From Flavobacteriaceae bacterium (GTDB lineage: Bacteria; Bacteroidota; Bacteroidia; Flavobacteriales; Flavobacteriaceae), in NCBI GenBank assembly GCA_947461795.1, contig CANHMG010000008.1:1-46508 (forward strand): a DNA stretch of 46,508 bases. Direction: 5' to 3'. Within the stretch, counting starts at the first letter, position 1. Each line of letters opens with the position of its first letter. Of this stretch, positions 25,172 to 33,881 are shown one piece after another. A program made the position numbers and the translations under genes. The notes beneath the pieces were generated by a model that was not told where the DNA came from, did no database searches, and worked only from the letters and a program-made list of their open reading frames with translations.

Positions 25172-26320
25172 ATGCTATTTTCAAAAATTTTAGGACAGGA
25201 TTACATCAAGAATCACTTGACAAAAAGCGCGCTTTCCGGCCGTATTCCGCATGCGCAATTGTTTGTCGGACCGGAAGGCTGTGGCACTTTGGCGATGGCG
25301 ATTGCTTATGCGCAGTTTATTTTGTGCAACAATCTGGATTCCGAAAATGCCGGTGGAAATGAAGCATGTAATTTGAAATTTCAAAATCTTTCGCATCCGG
25401 ATTTGCATTTTGTGTATCCGACTGTTACCACCGAAGACGTAAAAACCAAACCTAAAAGCCTTGATTTTATTACCGATTGGCGGCAATTCGTTGCGGAAAA
25501 TCCGTATGGAAGCTTGTTTGATTGGTATCAAGTGTTGGGCGTGCAAAACAAGCAAGGAGAAATTCGTGAAGCAGATGCACAGGAAGTTTTGAAATCCTTG
25601 GCTTTGAAATCCTATGAAGGTGGTTATAAAGTCATGATTGTTTGGATGGCGGAAAAGATGAATAATACTGCGTCTAACAAGTTGCTAAAACTACTGGAAG
25701 AACCAGCGGACAAAACGTTGTTTATTTTGATTGTTGAAAATGAAGAAGATTTGATTCAGACCATTCGATCGCGTTGCCAAGCGCTGCATTTTGGTGCTTT
25801 ACCTGAAAAGGAAATCACCGCTTCCTTGGTTTCACGTGAAAATATTGAACCTCGATTGGCGTCTAAAATCGCACATCAGGCGCAAGGAAATTACAACAAG
25901 GCGTTACAATTGCTGCAAGAAAATGGCGAAGATGCGGTTTTTGAAAAATGGTTTGTCGATTGGGTTCGTGCTGCTTTTAGAGCCAAAGGCAATGCAGCTG
26001 CGATTCAAGATTTGATTGCTTGGAGTGAACAAATTGCCGGTTTAGGTCGCGAAACACAAAAGAAATTCTTGAGTTATTGCATTACGATGTTTCGTCATGC
26101 TTTGTTGTTGAATTATCAAACGACGAGTTTGGTTTTTATGGAGCCCAAAATCGAGAAGTTTAAATTGGAGAATTTTGCTCCGTTTGTGAATGGCAATAAT
26201 ATTCAAGCGATTTTTCAAGAGCTTTCTGACGCGATGTATCATATAGAACGCAATGGAAATGCGAAAATAATCCTGACCGATTTATCTATCAAACTCACGC
26301 GTTTAATTCATAAAAACTAA
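25172..26320 (+). CDS. holB: DNA polymerase III delta' subunit
   Basis: A 382-residue clamp-loader delta' subunit of DNA polymerase III. The N-terminus MLFSKILGQDYIKNHL, the GRIPHAQLFVGPEGCG segment (an ATP-site-like loop lacking the full GKT, as expected for delta') and KLLKLLEEPADKTLFIL with TIRSRCQ are characteristic. The ATG at 25172 fits the family; an ATG 11 codons upstream lies inside the promoter. It shares an operon with the DoxX-like gene four bases downstream. A palindrome close to the parS core, TTTCACGTGAAA, lies inside it at about 25831-25842. Confidence 0.93.
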   Translation: MLFSKILGQDYIKNHLTKSALSGRIPHAQLFVGPEGCGTLAMAIAYAQFILCNNLDSENAGGNEACNLKFQNLSHPDLHFVYPTVTTEDVKTKPKSLDFITDWRQFVAENPYGSLFDWYQVLGVQNKQGEIREADAQEVLKSLALKSYEGGYKVMIVWMAEKMNNTASNKLLKLLEEPADKTLFILIVENEEDLIQTIRSRCQALHFGALPEKEITASLVSRENIEPRLASKIAHQAQGNYNKALQLLQENGEDAVFEKWFVDWVRAAFRAKGNAAAIQDLIAWSEQIAGLGRETQKKFLSYCITMFRHALLLNYQTTSLVFMEPKIEKFKLENFAPFVNGNNIQAIFQELSDAMYHIERNGNAKIILTDLSIKLTRLIHKN

Positions 26321-26324
26321 GCTG

Positions 26325-26708
26325 ATGGTTAATAGTGCTCCCATTCTGATTTTAATTTTTCTTGCCGTAACTTTTATTCAATCTGGTTATGACAAAGTCA
26401 TGGACTGGAGCGGAAATGTAACTTGGTTGAAAGAACATTTTGCTAAAACTCGATTGAAAAATCATGTGCCATTGGCGTTGCTTCACGTGCTAATTTTGGA
26501 ATTGATTTCGGGTATTTTGTGTATTGTAGGATGCATCGAATTGTTAGTCAATAGCGGCCGTACTTTCGGCTTGTACGGCGGAATTTTTTCGTGTATTACT
26601 TTGATCATGCTATTGTTTGGACAGCGATTGGCGAAAGATTACGATGGCGCAAGAACGATTGTTATTTATTTTGTTCCAGCCGTGATGGTGGTATATTGGT
26701 TGAGCTAG
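26325..26708 (+). CDS. DoxX-like integral membrane protein
   Basis: A 127-residue protein with about four hydrophobic helices (roughly 5-21, 47-70, 75-95, 108-125) and the SGYDKVMDW segment near the first helix, as in DoxX-like proteins. Members have been linked to redox or oxidative stress in other bacteria, but no function can be assigned here. It starts four bases after the holB stop codon, so it is probably co-transcribed with it. Confidence 0.78.
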   Translation: MVNSAPILILIFLAVTFIQSGYDKVMDWSGNVTWLKEHFAKTRLKNHVPLALLHVLILELISGILCIVGCIELLVNSGRTFGLYGGIFSCITLIMLLFGQRLAKDYDGARTIVIYFVPAVMVVYWLS

Positions 26709-26723
26709 AGAGTGGACTTGTTG

Positions 26724-28997
26724 CTAAACATTCAAACTCGCTCTAAACAATTTTAATTCATCCCAAGTGAATGTATCGCCGTACTTTTCTTTGAGTGGAT
26801 TGAGCGATTCTTCTTCATAACCTTCGAAAGCTTGCGCTAAGGCTTTTAATTTATCTTCCGGCAGCACTTCTGAAATGGTGACGGCTTTGATTTCAATCAA
26901 TTTTGCTAAGTGCGTGCAAATGGTTTGTTTGGTCAATTTCCGAATATTGGCTATTTCAGAAATGGTGTTTTTCTCTTGCCATAGTTCATAGGTCACAAGG
27001 AAAGTTGATTTCTTCGGTTCTTTGGTCTTCGCCGCTTTTTTGGAGGTGTAGCGTTCTACATCATATTCGTCTTCAATCAAGGTTACGTTTTGCGCTTTGA
27101 ATTCGGTTTGAATCGCTTCGACTTTATTCGTTTTGTAATTTCTAATCGCTGCGGTGTTGATGTTCTCTTTTGAAATTTCCTGTCCAGTAGCAATGGTTTG
27201 AATGAGCACTTTTGCTTTCATCATGCGCAAGATTGCTTTGGTTTGTAATTCTTCCAACTCGAGCAATTCATCAAAATAAGCTTTGGCTTTTTTGACACGT
27301 TTGATTTCTTCTAATTTCCATAGAATCTCACCTACCAAACCGTCCATGGCTTTGAAAAAATAATCATACGCCGCTTGTATTCTTTCCGAAACAAAATTGA
27401 TGTCTACTGAATCAGCCTCGAACACTTTGTTCAATTGATTTAGAAACTTGCGAGCAGGTTCAACCAATTCACCCATGATCTCGGCATTTTGCTTTGCCCA
27501 AACGGCGTGCTTTGCCTTTTCAGAAATTTCCGATTTCTCGTTGTAACTGAATTGATGATTACGCCATTCTTGCGCTAAGACAGACCAATCGAAAGTATTT
27601 TTAAGATAGGAATGCACAAACTTCATAGTCTCCGTTTGAAGTGTATTTGCTAAAATGGAAGGTTCCGCTTTGTTGGTGGCATAATTCATGACATCTTGAT
27701 CGCTCGAAATCCCATTCATTTTCAATGGAGAAAGCAAAACCAAGCCGTTTAACGAACGAAGTCGAGAAAGTGCCACATACACTTGTCCAGGAAGAAAAAC
27801 TTGCGACACGTCGATTGCAGCTTTGTCGAACGTTAATCCTTGGCTTTTGTGAACGGTAATGGCCCACGCCAATTTGATAGGATAATGCACGAAGGTTCCT
27901 AAAACTTCTTCTTCGATTTCTTTCGTCATTTCGTTGACAGTGTAGCGGATGTTTTGCCATTCATACTTTTCGACCGCAATGGTTACGTTTTCCTCGGGGA
28001 AATTCACTAAAATTTCCTCGGCTGACAGCGACTGTACGACGCCCATTTTTCCGTTGAAATATTGCTTGTTGAAAGACAAGTCGTTTTTGACGAACATTAC
28101 TTGCGCGCCGACTTTGAGTTCAAGTTGCGCATCAACAGGATATATTTTATCTGGAAAATCGCCGACAATTTCTGGCAAATACTTGACTAGTTTACCTTTG
28201 AGATCAACTAAAGATTGCTGATTGATGGCGTCTGCTTTGGCATTGTGAGTTGTTAGCGTGATATAACCTTGATTAGACTTCAGATCAAAATGAGGTTGAA
28301 CGTAAGCATTTAGTTTTTGAATGTCTTTGGCTGTAATTTCGTTGTTCCGCAGATTATTCAAAATGGAGATAAAGGCATCGTCGGATTGCCGGAATATTTT
28401 GGAAAGTTCGATGTAAATGGGCGGATTATTTTGAACCACGTGGGAATGGAAAAAGAACTTCCCTTTATAATATTTTTTCAACACGCTCCATTCTTCGTCT
28501 TTCACGACTGGTGGCAATTGCAATAAATCGCCGATATACACCAATTGAACACCACCAAAGGGCATACGGTTTTTGCGAATTGATTGCATGGTAAAGTCGA
28601 TGGCATCTAACAAATCGGACCGCAGCATGCTGACTTCATCAATAATCAGCAATTCCATATTGCGGATTACCGCCTTCTTGAGTCCGCTCATTTTGAAGTG
28701 TCGAACTAGGGTGTTTTTGGTTTCAAATTTTACGAAATCGGAAAAATGTGGCGCAATGGTGTCGGGAATAAATCCACCAAATGGCAACTGAAACATCGAG
28801 TGAATGGTAACGCCCGATGCGTTGAGAGCCGCAATTCCGGTTGGAGCGACAACTACTGTGTTTTTGTGTGTGGTTTGAATGATTTCCCGCAGTAGTGTAG
28901 TCTTTCCTGTTCCGGCTTTTCCGGTAAGAAAAATAGATCTTTGGGTTTGATTGATAAATTGAAGCGTGTATTTTGCTTCGGCTGAGATAGTTTCCAT
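26724..28997 (-). CDS. PIF1/RecD-like helicase with C-terminal helix-turn-helix
   Basis: A 757-residue superfamily 1 DNA helicase. Walker A GKAGTGKT is at 26-33. Then come PTGIAALNASGVTIHSMF, motif II LLIIDEVSML, QLVYIGDLLQLPPV and the C-terminal motif AITVHKSQGLTFDKA with YVALSRLRSL. The last ~100 residues contain a helix-turn-helix (TISEIANIRKLTKQTICTHL) like the HTH domain found at the ends of some RecQ-like helicases. The ATG at 28997 is used because the longer frame overlaps the -7 element. Likely role: processing of stalled forks or structured DNA (inferred from family). Confidence 0.9.
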   Translation of the reverse strand: METISAEAKYTLQFINQTQRSIFLTGKAGTGKTTLLREIIQTTHKNTVVVAPTGIAALNASGVTIHSMFQLPFGGFIPDTIAPHFSDFVKFETKNTLVRHFKMSGLKKAVIRNMELLIIDEVSMLRSDLLDAIDFTMQSIRKNRMPFGGVQLVYIGDLLQLPPVVKDEEWSVLKKYYKGKFFFHSHVVQNNPPIYIELSKIFRQSDDAFISILNNLRNNEITAKDIQKLNAYVQPHFDLKSNQGYITLTTHNAKADAINQQSLVDLKGKLVKYLPEIVGDFPDKIYPVDAQLELKVGAQVMFVKNDLSFNKQYFNGKMGVVQSLSAEEILVNFPEENVTIAVEKYEWQNIRYTVNEMTKEIEEEVLGTFVHYPIKLAWAITVHKSQGLTFDKAAIDVSQVFLPGQVYVALSRLRSLNGLVLLSPLKMNGISSDQDVMNYATNKAEPSILANTLQTETMKFVHSYLKNTFDWSVLAQEWRNHQFSYNEKSEISEKAKHAVWAKQNAEIMGELVEPARKFLNQLNKVFEADSVDINFVSERIQAAYDYFFKAMDGLVGEILWKLEEIKRVKKAKAYFDELLELEELQTKAILRMMKAKVLIQTIATGQEISKENINTAAIRNYKTNKVEAIQTEFKAQNVTLIEDEYDVERYTSKKAAKTKEPKKSTFLVTYELWQEKNTISEIANIRKLTKQTICTHLAKLIEIKAVTISEVLPEDKLKALAQAFEGYEEESLNPLKEKYGDTFTWDELKLFRASLNV

Positions 28998-29015
28998 TTG
29001 GCTTAGATTAGAAAA

Positions 29016-29023
29016 CAAAAATA
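29016..29023 (-). promoter_or_regulatory. -7 element of the helicase gene
   Basis: The minus strand reads TATTTTTG, a perfect TAnnTTTG, 18 bases before the chosen ATG. Confidence 0.5.
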
Positions 29024-29030
29024 GTGATTT

Positions 29031-29957
29031 TTATTTTTCAATGCTTGTTAAATAGTCATTTACAATTTTAGAACACTTAAGCGCGCCTACATTATTAAGA
29101 TGGTCCGCATCATAGAAATCTTCCTCGGAGAAACGAGTATCGTCAAATAGATTGAGATAAAACACGTCGTTTGGATTCTTAGTTTGAAACTCGGAACAAG
29201 TCGCTTTAATTTTGCTTAATTTATTTTGATTCAAGTAGCTTTCAAATATTTTTGTTTGTGGCATTGAAACAATGAGAACTTGTATCTTTCTTTCTTTACA
29301 TCTATTAATAATGCTATTGATTCTGCTTTTATTTAATTCAAAATCCATTAAACCATCTTCTTGAACGACAGCTCTTATTTTCGCTATTTGAATCGCTGGA
29401 ATTCTATCTTCTTTTTTATAATTAGTTCCCCAACCCAAAGAATCACAATCGACAATAGTGCCTTTTTTAATATATCTTTTTATCAAATCTCTTGATTTAT
29501 AGAAGCTTTGAGTTAGGGCCAAACTATAATTTCTAGGGTCTAGATTTGAAATTAATGGGATTTCTAAATGCATGAATCTTTTGTAAAAAAATTTTCTCCA
29601 ACCGTCATCCCCTGAATTATCTATTTGGCTCAGATTAGTATATTCAATACAAAAAACAACTTGCTTTAATTTTGGAAGTTTATTAAGGTATTTTTCAAAT
29701 AATAAATTGTCAAAATAAATAGTTTGACTTACGTTAGAGAGGTTAAATGCTTTTTTAGAAAAAAATTTTGGGTTTAACCCATACAAACAATGGGAATCTC
29801 CAAACAAAAGCGTTTCTGTTTCGTTGGATTTATTGTTAATTTGTTGATTTTTAACACTATAATTATTTGGGATAAATCTGTAGAAAACTTCTAATCCAAT
29901 AAACATTAAAGTGAATGGAATGCAAAATAAAATAAATTTTAGTATGAATTTTCTCAT
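29031..29957 (-). CDS. Membrane-anchored SGNH-like protein of unknown function
   Basis: A 308-residue protein with one N-terminal membrane helix (about 5-24) and a soluble part. ETLLFGDSHCLYG (Ser55 in GDSH) and the C-terminal YDADHLNNVGA resemble the nucleophile block and Asp-x-x-His block of the SGNH/GDSL fold. This fold occurs in polysaccharide O-acetyltransferase and DltD-like proteins. No named family can be fixed by eye. It stands alone between the helicase and ompH-like genes. An esterase or acyl-transfer role on a surface glycan is a guess. The ATG at 29957 is preferred over a GTG two codons upstream. Confidence 0.7.
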   Translation of the reverse strand: MRKFILKFILFCIPFTLMFIGLEVFYRFIPNNYSVKNQQINNKSNETETLLFGDSHCLYGLNPKFFSKKAFNLSNVSQTIYFDNLLFEKYLNKLPKLKQVVFCIEYTNLSQIDNSGDDGWRKFFYKRFMHLEIPLISNLDPRNYSLALTQSFYKSRDLIKRYIKKGTIVDCDSLGWGTNYKKEDRIPAIQIAKIRAVVQEDGLMDFELNKSRINSIINRCKERKIQVLIVSMPQTKIFESYLNQNKLSKIKATCSEFQTKNPNDVFYLNLFDDTRFSEEDFYDADHLNNVGALKCSKIVNDYLTSIEK

Positions 29958-29989
29958 TACCACATGAATGAATAGTGTTTGATAAGGTT

Positions 29990-30020
29990 AAAAAAAACCT
30001 CAATCTATTTCTGGATGAGG
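29990..30020 (-). terminator. Intrinsic terminator of the OmpH-like gene
   Basis: On the minus strand CCTCATCC pairs with GATTGAGG with one mismatch and a GU pair, followed by eight Ts. It lies 35 bases after the stop codon. Confidence 0.7.
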
Positions 30021-30054
30021 CTTAAATTTATTTAATATTTGATGATTTTGTAAA

Positions 30055-30606
30055 TTATTTTTTTACTTCTTTTTTATCTTCTGACTTATACTTATCATTT
30101 AATAATTTGATGATTTCTTTTGTAATATCATATTTGTCTTCAGCGTATAAAACAGTAGCCGCCTCACCTGTTCCGTAGATATAGGAGTATCCTTTTTGTT
30201 TTCCGTAATCTTTAATGAATTTTTTTACTTTTTTTACTAGAGTGTCCATTTCAACGCCGCTTTCTTCTCTAATTTGCTGAACCATTGCTTGTTGGGCATA
30301 AGTCAATTCCTGTTCTTTCTTTTGCAAACGAGAACCATTTTCTTGGGCCCATGCTTGTCCCTTTGCTTGTGCATTTTTCTGAAAACTCGAAGCTTCTAAT
30401 TTAAATTTAGCCACTTCAGCCTCTAACTCTTTTCCCATTTCTTCCGACTTGGATTTGTATTTTGATTCAATATCCTTTGATTCCGTATACTCTTCTAACA
30501 ATTTTGAAGTGTCTACATAAGCGGTTTTCATTTCTTTAACCGAAGTAGTTTTATTACAGGAAAAAAGTGTAAAAGCAAGAGTAATAATTAGAAGTGTTTT
30601 TTTCAT
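30055..30606 (-). CDS. OmpH/Skp-like lipoprotein
   Basis: A 183-residue protein with a lipoprotein signal (LAFTLFSCNK, Cys17) and an OmpH/Skp fold. YVDTSKLLEEY opens the first strand. A long charged coiled coil (about 45-120) follows, and the C-terminal part includes YIYGTGEAATVLYAEDKYDIT. Skp-type proteins chaperone outer-membrane proteins in the periplasm. The lipid anchor is a difference from classical soluble Skp. It has its own -7 element and terminator. Confidence 0.85.
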   Translation of the reverse strand: MKKTLLIITLAFTLFSCNKTTSVKEMKTAYVDTSKLLEEYTESKDIESKYKSKSEEMGKELEAEVAKFKLEASSFQKNAQAKGQAWAQENGSRLQKKEQELTYAQQAMVQQIREESGVEMDTLVKKVKKFIKDYGKQKGYSYIYGTGEAATVLYAEDKYDITKEIIKLLNDKYKSEDKKEVKK

Positions 30607-30627
30607 TTTTATTTTATATTAAGAATT

Positions 30628-30635
30628 CAAATGTA
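30628..30635 (-). promoter_or_regulatory. -7 element of the OmpH-like gene
   Basis: The minus strand reads TACATTTG, a perfect TAnnTTTG, 21 bases before the ATG. It lies just upstream of the methyltransferase stop codon region, separating this gene from the operon behind it. Confidence 0.5.
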
Positions 30636-30642
30636 TTAAAAT

Positions 30643-31491
30643 TTAGTTGTTTTTGATAACATAAATATGTGAAGAATATTCTTTGTTTTTTGTTGCTTTC
30701 CAATTGGATTTTAAACCAATAAAAAAAGCTTTTATAAAATTCATATATCCGTTTTTGTATTTTTCTGAGAGTAGTGCCACGTAAAAAGAATCGAAATACA
30801 TCGGAATTATTTTTACTAATTGTAGTTTTTCTCTTTCAAAAAGATGCTGAATTGATTTCTTAGAAAAGTGCCATAAATGTCTTGGTACATCATAAGCTGC
30901 CCAAAAAACACCATAATGTTTCGCGTCGTAAGAATTGAAATTAGGAACAGCGATTAGTATTGTTCCATTAGTTTTTAATAATCGTTTAAGTTCTTTAATT
31001 TGAGAATTTACATCGGGTACGTGTTCTAAAACATGCCACATAGTAATCACGTCAATAGAATGATCTTCTAAACTTCTTGTGCTTTCAATGTATGAAACGT
31101 TTTTGGTTTTAGCTATTTGTTTGGCTTTGTCACTAGGTTCAACACCAATTGTTTGCCATCCGTTTTGATTAGCAATTATAAGAAAATCTCCTGTTCCTGC
31201 ACCAATATCTAATAAAACGCCTTTTGTTTTTTGAAGTTCGTTGATTAATTTGAGTTTACTTTTTAGAGCACTATTTTTAACAACTTGATAGGCTTTTTCG
31301 AACAAGGATCTTTTACTGTCTGTATGAGAAATGTAATCGTCACTCTCATAATAAGAAGCTAAATCCGTTTCTTTTGGTTGTGGATAAGTAAAGACCAAAT
31401 CGATTGTGTCGTCTTTATATAATTGGAATTCCTCTTTGGAAATAGAATGATCTTTTAGAGTAAGATAATGTTGGTAATTCGAAATGTCCAT
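30643..31491 (-). CDS. Class I SAM-dependent methyltransferase
   Basis: A 282-residue methyltransferase. Motif I is VLLDIGAGTGDFL, motif II is TIGVEPS, and WHVLEHVPD continues the Rossmann fold, followed by a KRLLKTNGTILIAVPN segment. The later FWAAYDVPRHLWHFS is seen in many methyltransferases near surface-polysaccharide genes, but no substrate is evident. Its start overlaps the stop of the upstream small lipoprotein gene (TAATG), making it the last gene of the DUF4175-ybeY-mnmG operon. Confidence 0.88.
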   Translation of the reverse strand: MDISNYQHYLTLKDHSISKEEFQLYKDDTIDLVFTYPQPKETDLASYYESDDYISHTDSKRSLFEKAYQVVKNSALKSKLKLINELQKTKGVLLDIGAGTGDFLIIANQNGWQTIGVEPSDKAKQIAKTKNVSYIESTRSLEDHSIDVITMWHVLEHVPDVNSQIKELKRLLKTNGTILIAVPNFNSYDAKHYGVFWAAYDVPRHLWHFSKKSIQHLFEREKLQLVKIIPMYFDSFYVALLSEKYKNGYMNFIKAFFIGLKSNWKATKNKEYSSHIYVIKNN

Positions 31492-32009
31492 TATTGATTG
31501 TAGTATTCGTCTTTTAATTTTTTTAAATAATTCACAACGGTATTTTGATAAAGAGATTCATTTGCTAAGCAATCTTCATTGTTTAGATTAATTACTGAAA
31601 AAGCAATAAATTGACGTTGCTCTTCAATTTGATCGTTTTTAGGCTGTAAATTTATTACAGCATAATTAGAACTATTGAAATATTTTTCAAATTCTGCATT
31701 GTCATAAAGAATTAATTTGAATTTGTTTTTATCAATAGTTATCCAATATTCATTTGTGTAATAATTTTCTGTTTTAAACTTTATGGATAGGAATTTTTCA
31801 ATAGTTAAATTCTTAGTGTTGTTTTCAAATAGAAAAGCATTTATACTTTCGTGGCCTAATATTTCTTTACCATTTGGCACTAAAATATAATCAGAAATTT
31901 GAATTGTTTGTCTAGAACTATAACAACTTATTAAAACAAATAGTAAGAACACAATGGAATATTTCCCTTTGTTTTCAAGTGATTTGATATATCGTTCCAC
32001 GTGAAACAT
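31491..32009 (-). CDS. Small putative lipoprotein whose start codons form a parS site
   Basis: A 172-residue protein of unknown family. A hydrophobic stretch ending in FVLISCYSS (about Cys29) looks like a lipoprotein signal, preceded by an unusually long polar N-terminus MFHVERYIKSLENKGK. Codons 1-6 are the parS-like palindrome itself, so the long N-terminus may partly reflect that DNA constraint, or translation may begin a few codons later. It abuts the mnmG stop codon exactly and overlaps the methyltransferase start by one base. Confidence 0.65.
   Translation of the reverse strand: MFHVERYIKSLENKGKYSIVFLLFVLISCYSSRQTIQISDYILVPNGKEILGHESINAFLFENNTKNLTIEKFLSIKFKTENYYTNEYWITIDKNKFKLILYDNAEFEKYFNSSNYAVINLQPKNDQIEEQRQFIAFSVINLNNEDCLANESLYQNTVVNYLKKLKDEYYNQ
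31993..32008. promoter_or_regulatory. parS-like centromere site (15/16)
   Basis: CGTTCCACGTGAAACA matches the widely conserved parS sequence TGTTNCACGTGAAACA at 15 of 16 positions; only the first base differs. It covers the first codons of the small lipoprotein gene next to the mnmG stop codon. ParB would be expected to bind here. Confidence 0.75.
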
Positions 32010-33881
32010 TTATCTTCCCATATAAATTAACAGCACAGAAATGTCACTTGGAGAAACACCGCTAATACGCGAAGCTTGAGAAATAGTAACAGGACGTATC
32101 GTTGTTAGTTTTTGTTTGGCTTCTATTGACATTGATTTAATTTTATAATAATCAAAAAATTCTGGAATTTTTACATCTTCTAATCGAGTTAGTTTATTGG
32201 CGTTGTTCCTTTCTTTTTCAATATAGCCCGAATATTTTACTTGAATTTCAGCTTGTTCTAATATCTCTTGATCTAAAGGAGTTTCTTCTAGATAAGTAAT
32301 TACTTTATCGAATTTCAATACATCTTCTAATCCAATTTGAGGTCTTGAAAATATTTTAAACATTTTATCCGATTGAGTCACTAAAGCCGTTTCTTTTGAT
32401 TCTAAAATAGGATTTACTTCCGCAACACTTACGCTGGTTTCTTTAAAAAAAGAAACCAATTTTTCAGATTCTTCGAATTTATATTCCATTCTTTTTAAAC
32501 GTTCTTCTGAAGCTAATCCAATAGCGTTTGATTTTGGCGTAAGTCGATAATCAGCATTGTCTTGTCTTAATAAAGTTCTAAACTCAGCTCTTGATGTAAA
32601 CATTCGATAAGGTTCTTCAGTACCTTTTGTGATTAAATCATCGATTAATACTCCTATATAAGCCTCATCTCTTTTTAAAATGAGAGGTTCTTCTTCTTTT
32701 ACTTTTAATGCCGCGTTAATACCCGCCATTAATCCTTGAGAAGCAGCTTCTTCGTAACCAGTAGTCCCGTTGATTTGACCTGCAAAATACAATCCTTCAA
32801 CCAATTTAGTTTCTAAAGTATGTTTTAATTGAGTTGGGGGGAAATAATCGTATTCAATAGCATACCCAGGTCTGAAAAATTTTACTTTTTCAAATCCAAC
32901 AACAGAACGTAATGCTTTAAATTGTATTTCTTCTGGTAAGGAAGTTGAAAAACCATTTACATATACTTCAACTGTATTCCATCCTTCAGGTTCAACAAAC
33001 AATTGATGTCTTTCTTTATCCGCAAAACGATTGATTTTATCTTCAATTGACGGACAATATCTCGGCCCGATACTTTTAATTCTCCCATTAAACATTGGTG
33101 AACGATCAAACCCTTCCCGCAAGATATCATGAACATCCAAAGAAGTATACGTCATGTGACAAGATTTCTGAATTGTTAATGGTTTTGTGAGATTTGAATA
33201 AGAGAATTTATCCGGTTTTTCATCACCTTTTTCCTCATTCATTTTAGAGAAATCCAAAGAACGTCCATCTACCCTTGGAGGTGTTCCGGTTTTCATCCTA
33301 CCTGATTCAAAACCTACATTTACTAAATCTTCTGTAATTCCATAGGCTGCACTTTCACCTGCTCTACCTCCGCCAAACTGCTTATCTCCAATATGAATCA
33401 AACCGTTTAAAAAAGTTCCGTTAGTTAAGACAACCGTTTTTGCTTTTATTTCAATTCCTAAAGAAGTTCTGATGCCGATAATTTGGTTATTCTTTATCAA
33501 CAATCCTTTAACCATCTCTTGATAAAAATCAAGATTCGGGGTTTGTTCCAACATCAATCTCCATTCTTCAGCAAAACGCATTCGATCGCTTTGAACACGT
33601 GGCGACCACATTGCAGGTCCTTTCGATTTGTTTAGCATTTTAAACTGTATTGCGGTATTGTCTGACACAATTCCAGAATAACCGCCCAACGCATCTATCT
33701 CCCGCACAATTTGCCCTTTCGCAATTCCGCCCATTGCTGGATTACAAGACATTTGAGCAATATTTTGTAAACTCATAGTAACCAACAATGTTTTACAGCA
33801 CATATTAGCGGCAGCGGCGGCGGCTTCAGAACCAGCATGCCCAGCACCAACTACTATTACATCGTATTTATCTTGAAACAT
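32010..33881 (-). CDS. mnmG: tRNA uridine-5-carboxymethylaminomethyl modification enzyme MnmG
   Basis: A 623-residue FAD-dependent enzyme that, with MnmE, modifies the wobble uridine of certain tRNAs. The FAD Rossmann motif VVGAGHAGSEAA is at about 10-21. SCNPAMGGIAKGQIVREIDALGG, GGGRAGESAAYGIT, MKTGTPPRVDGRSLDFS and LYFAGQINGTTGYEEAA are all characteristic. Length is normal. It overlaps the ybeY stop by one base (TAATG) and is flanked on both sides by parS-like sites. Confidence 0.98.
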   Translation of the reverse strand: MFQDKYDVIVVGAGHAGSEAAAAAANMCCKTLLVTMSLQNIAQMSCNPAMGGIAKGQIVREIDALGGYSGIVSDNTAIQFKMLNKSKGPAMWSPRVQSDRMRFAEEWRLMLEQTPNLDFYQEMVKGLLIKNNQIIGIRTSLGIEIKAKTVVLTNGTFLNGLIHIGDKQFGGGRAGESAAYGITEDLVNVGFESGRMKTGTPPRVDGRSLDFSKMNEEKGDEKPDKFSYSNLTKPLTIQKSCHMTYTSLDVHDILREGFDRSPMFNGRIKSIGPRYCPSIEDKINRFADKERHQLFVEPEGWNTVEVYVNGFSTSLPEEIQFKALRSVVGFEKVKFFRPGYAIEYDYFPPTQLKHTLETKLVEGLYFAGQINGTTGYEEAASQGLMAGINAALKVKEEEPLILKRDEAYIGVLIDDLITKGTEEPYRMFTSRAEFRTLLRQDNADYRLTPKSNAIGLASEERLKRMEYKFEESEKLVSFFKETSVSVAEVNPILESKETALVTQSDKMFKIFSRPQIGLEDVLKFDKVITYLEETPLDQEILEQAEIQVKYSGYIEKERNNANKLTRLEDVKIPEFFDYYKIKSMSIEAKQKLTTIRPVTISQASRISGVSPSDISVLLIYMGR

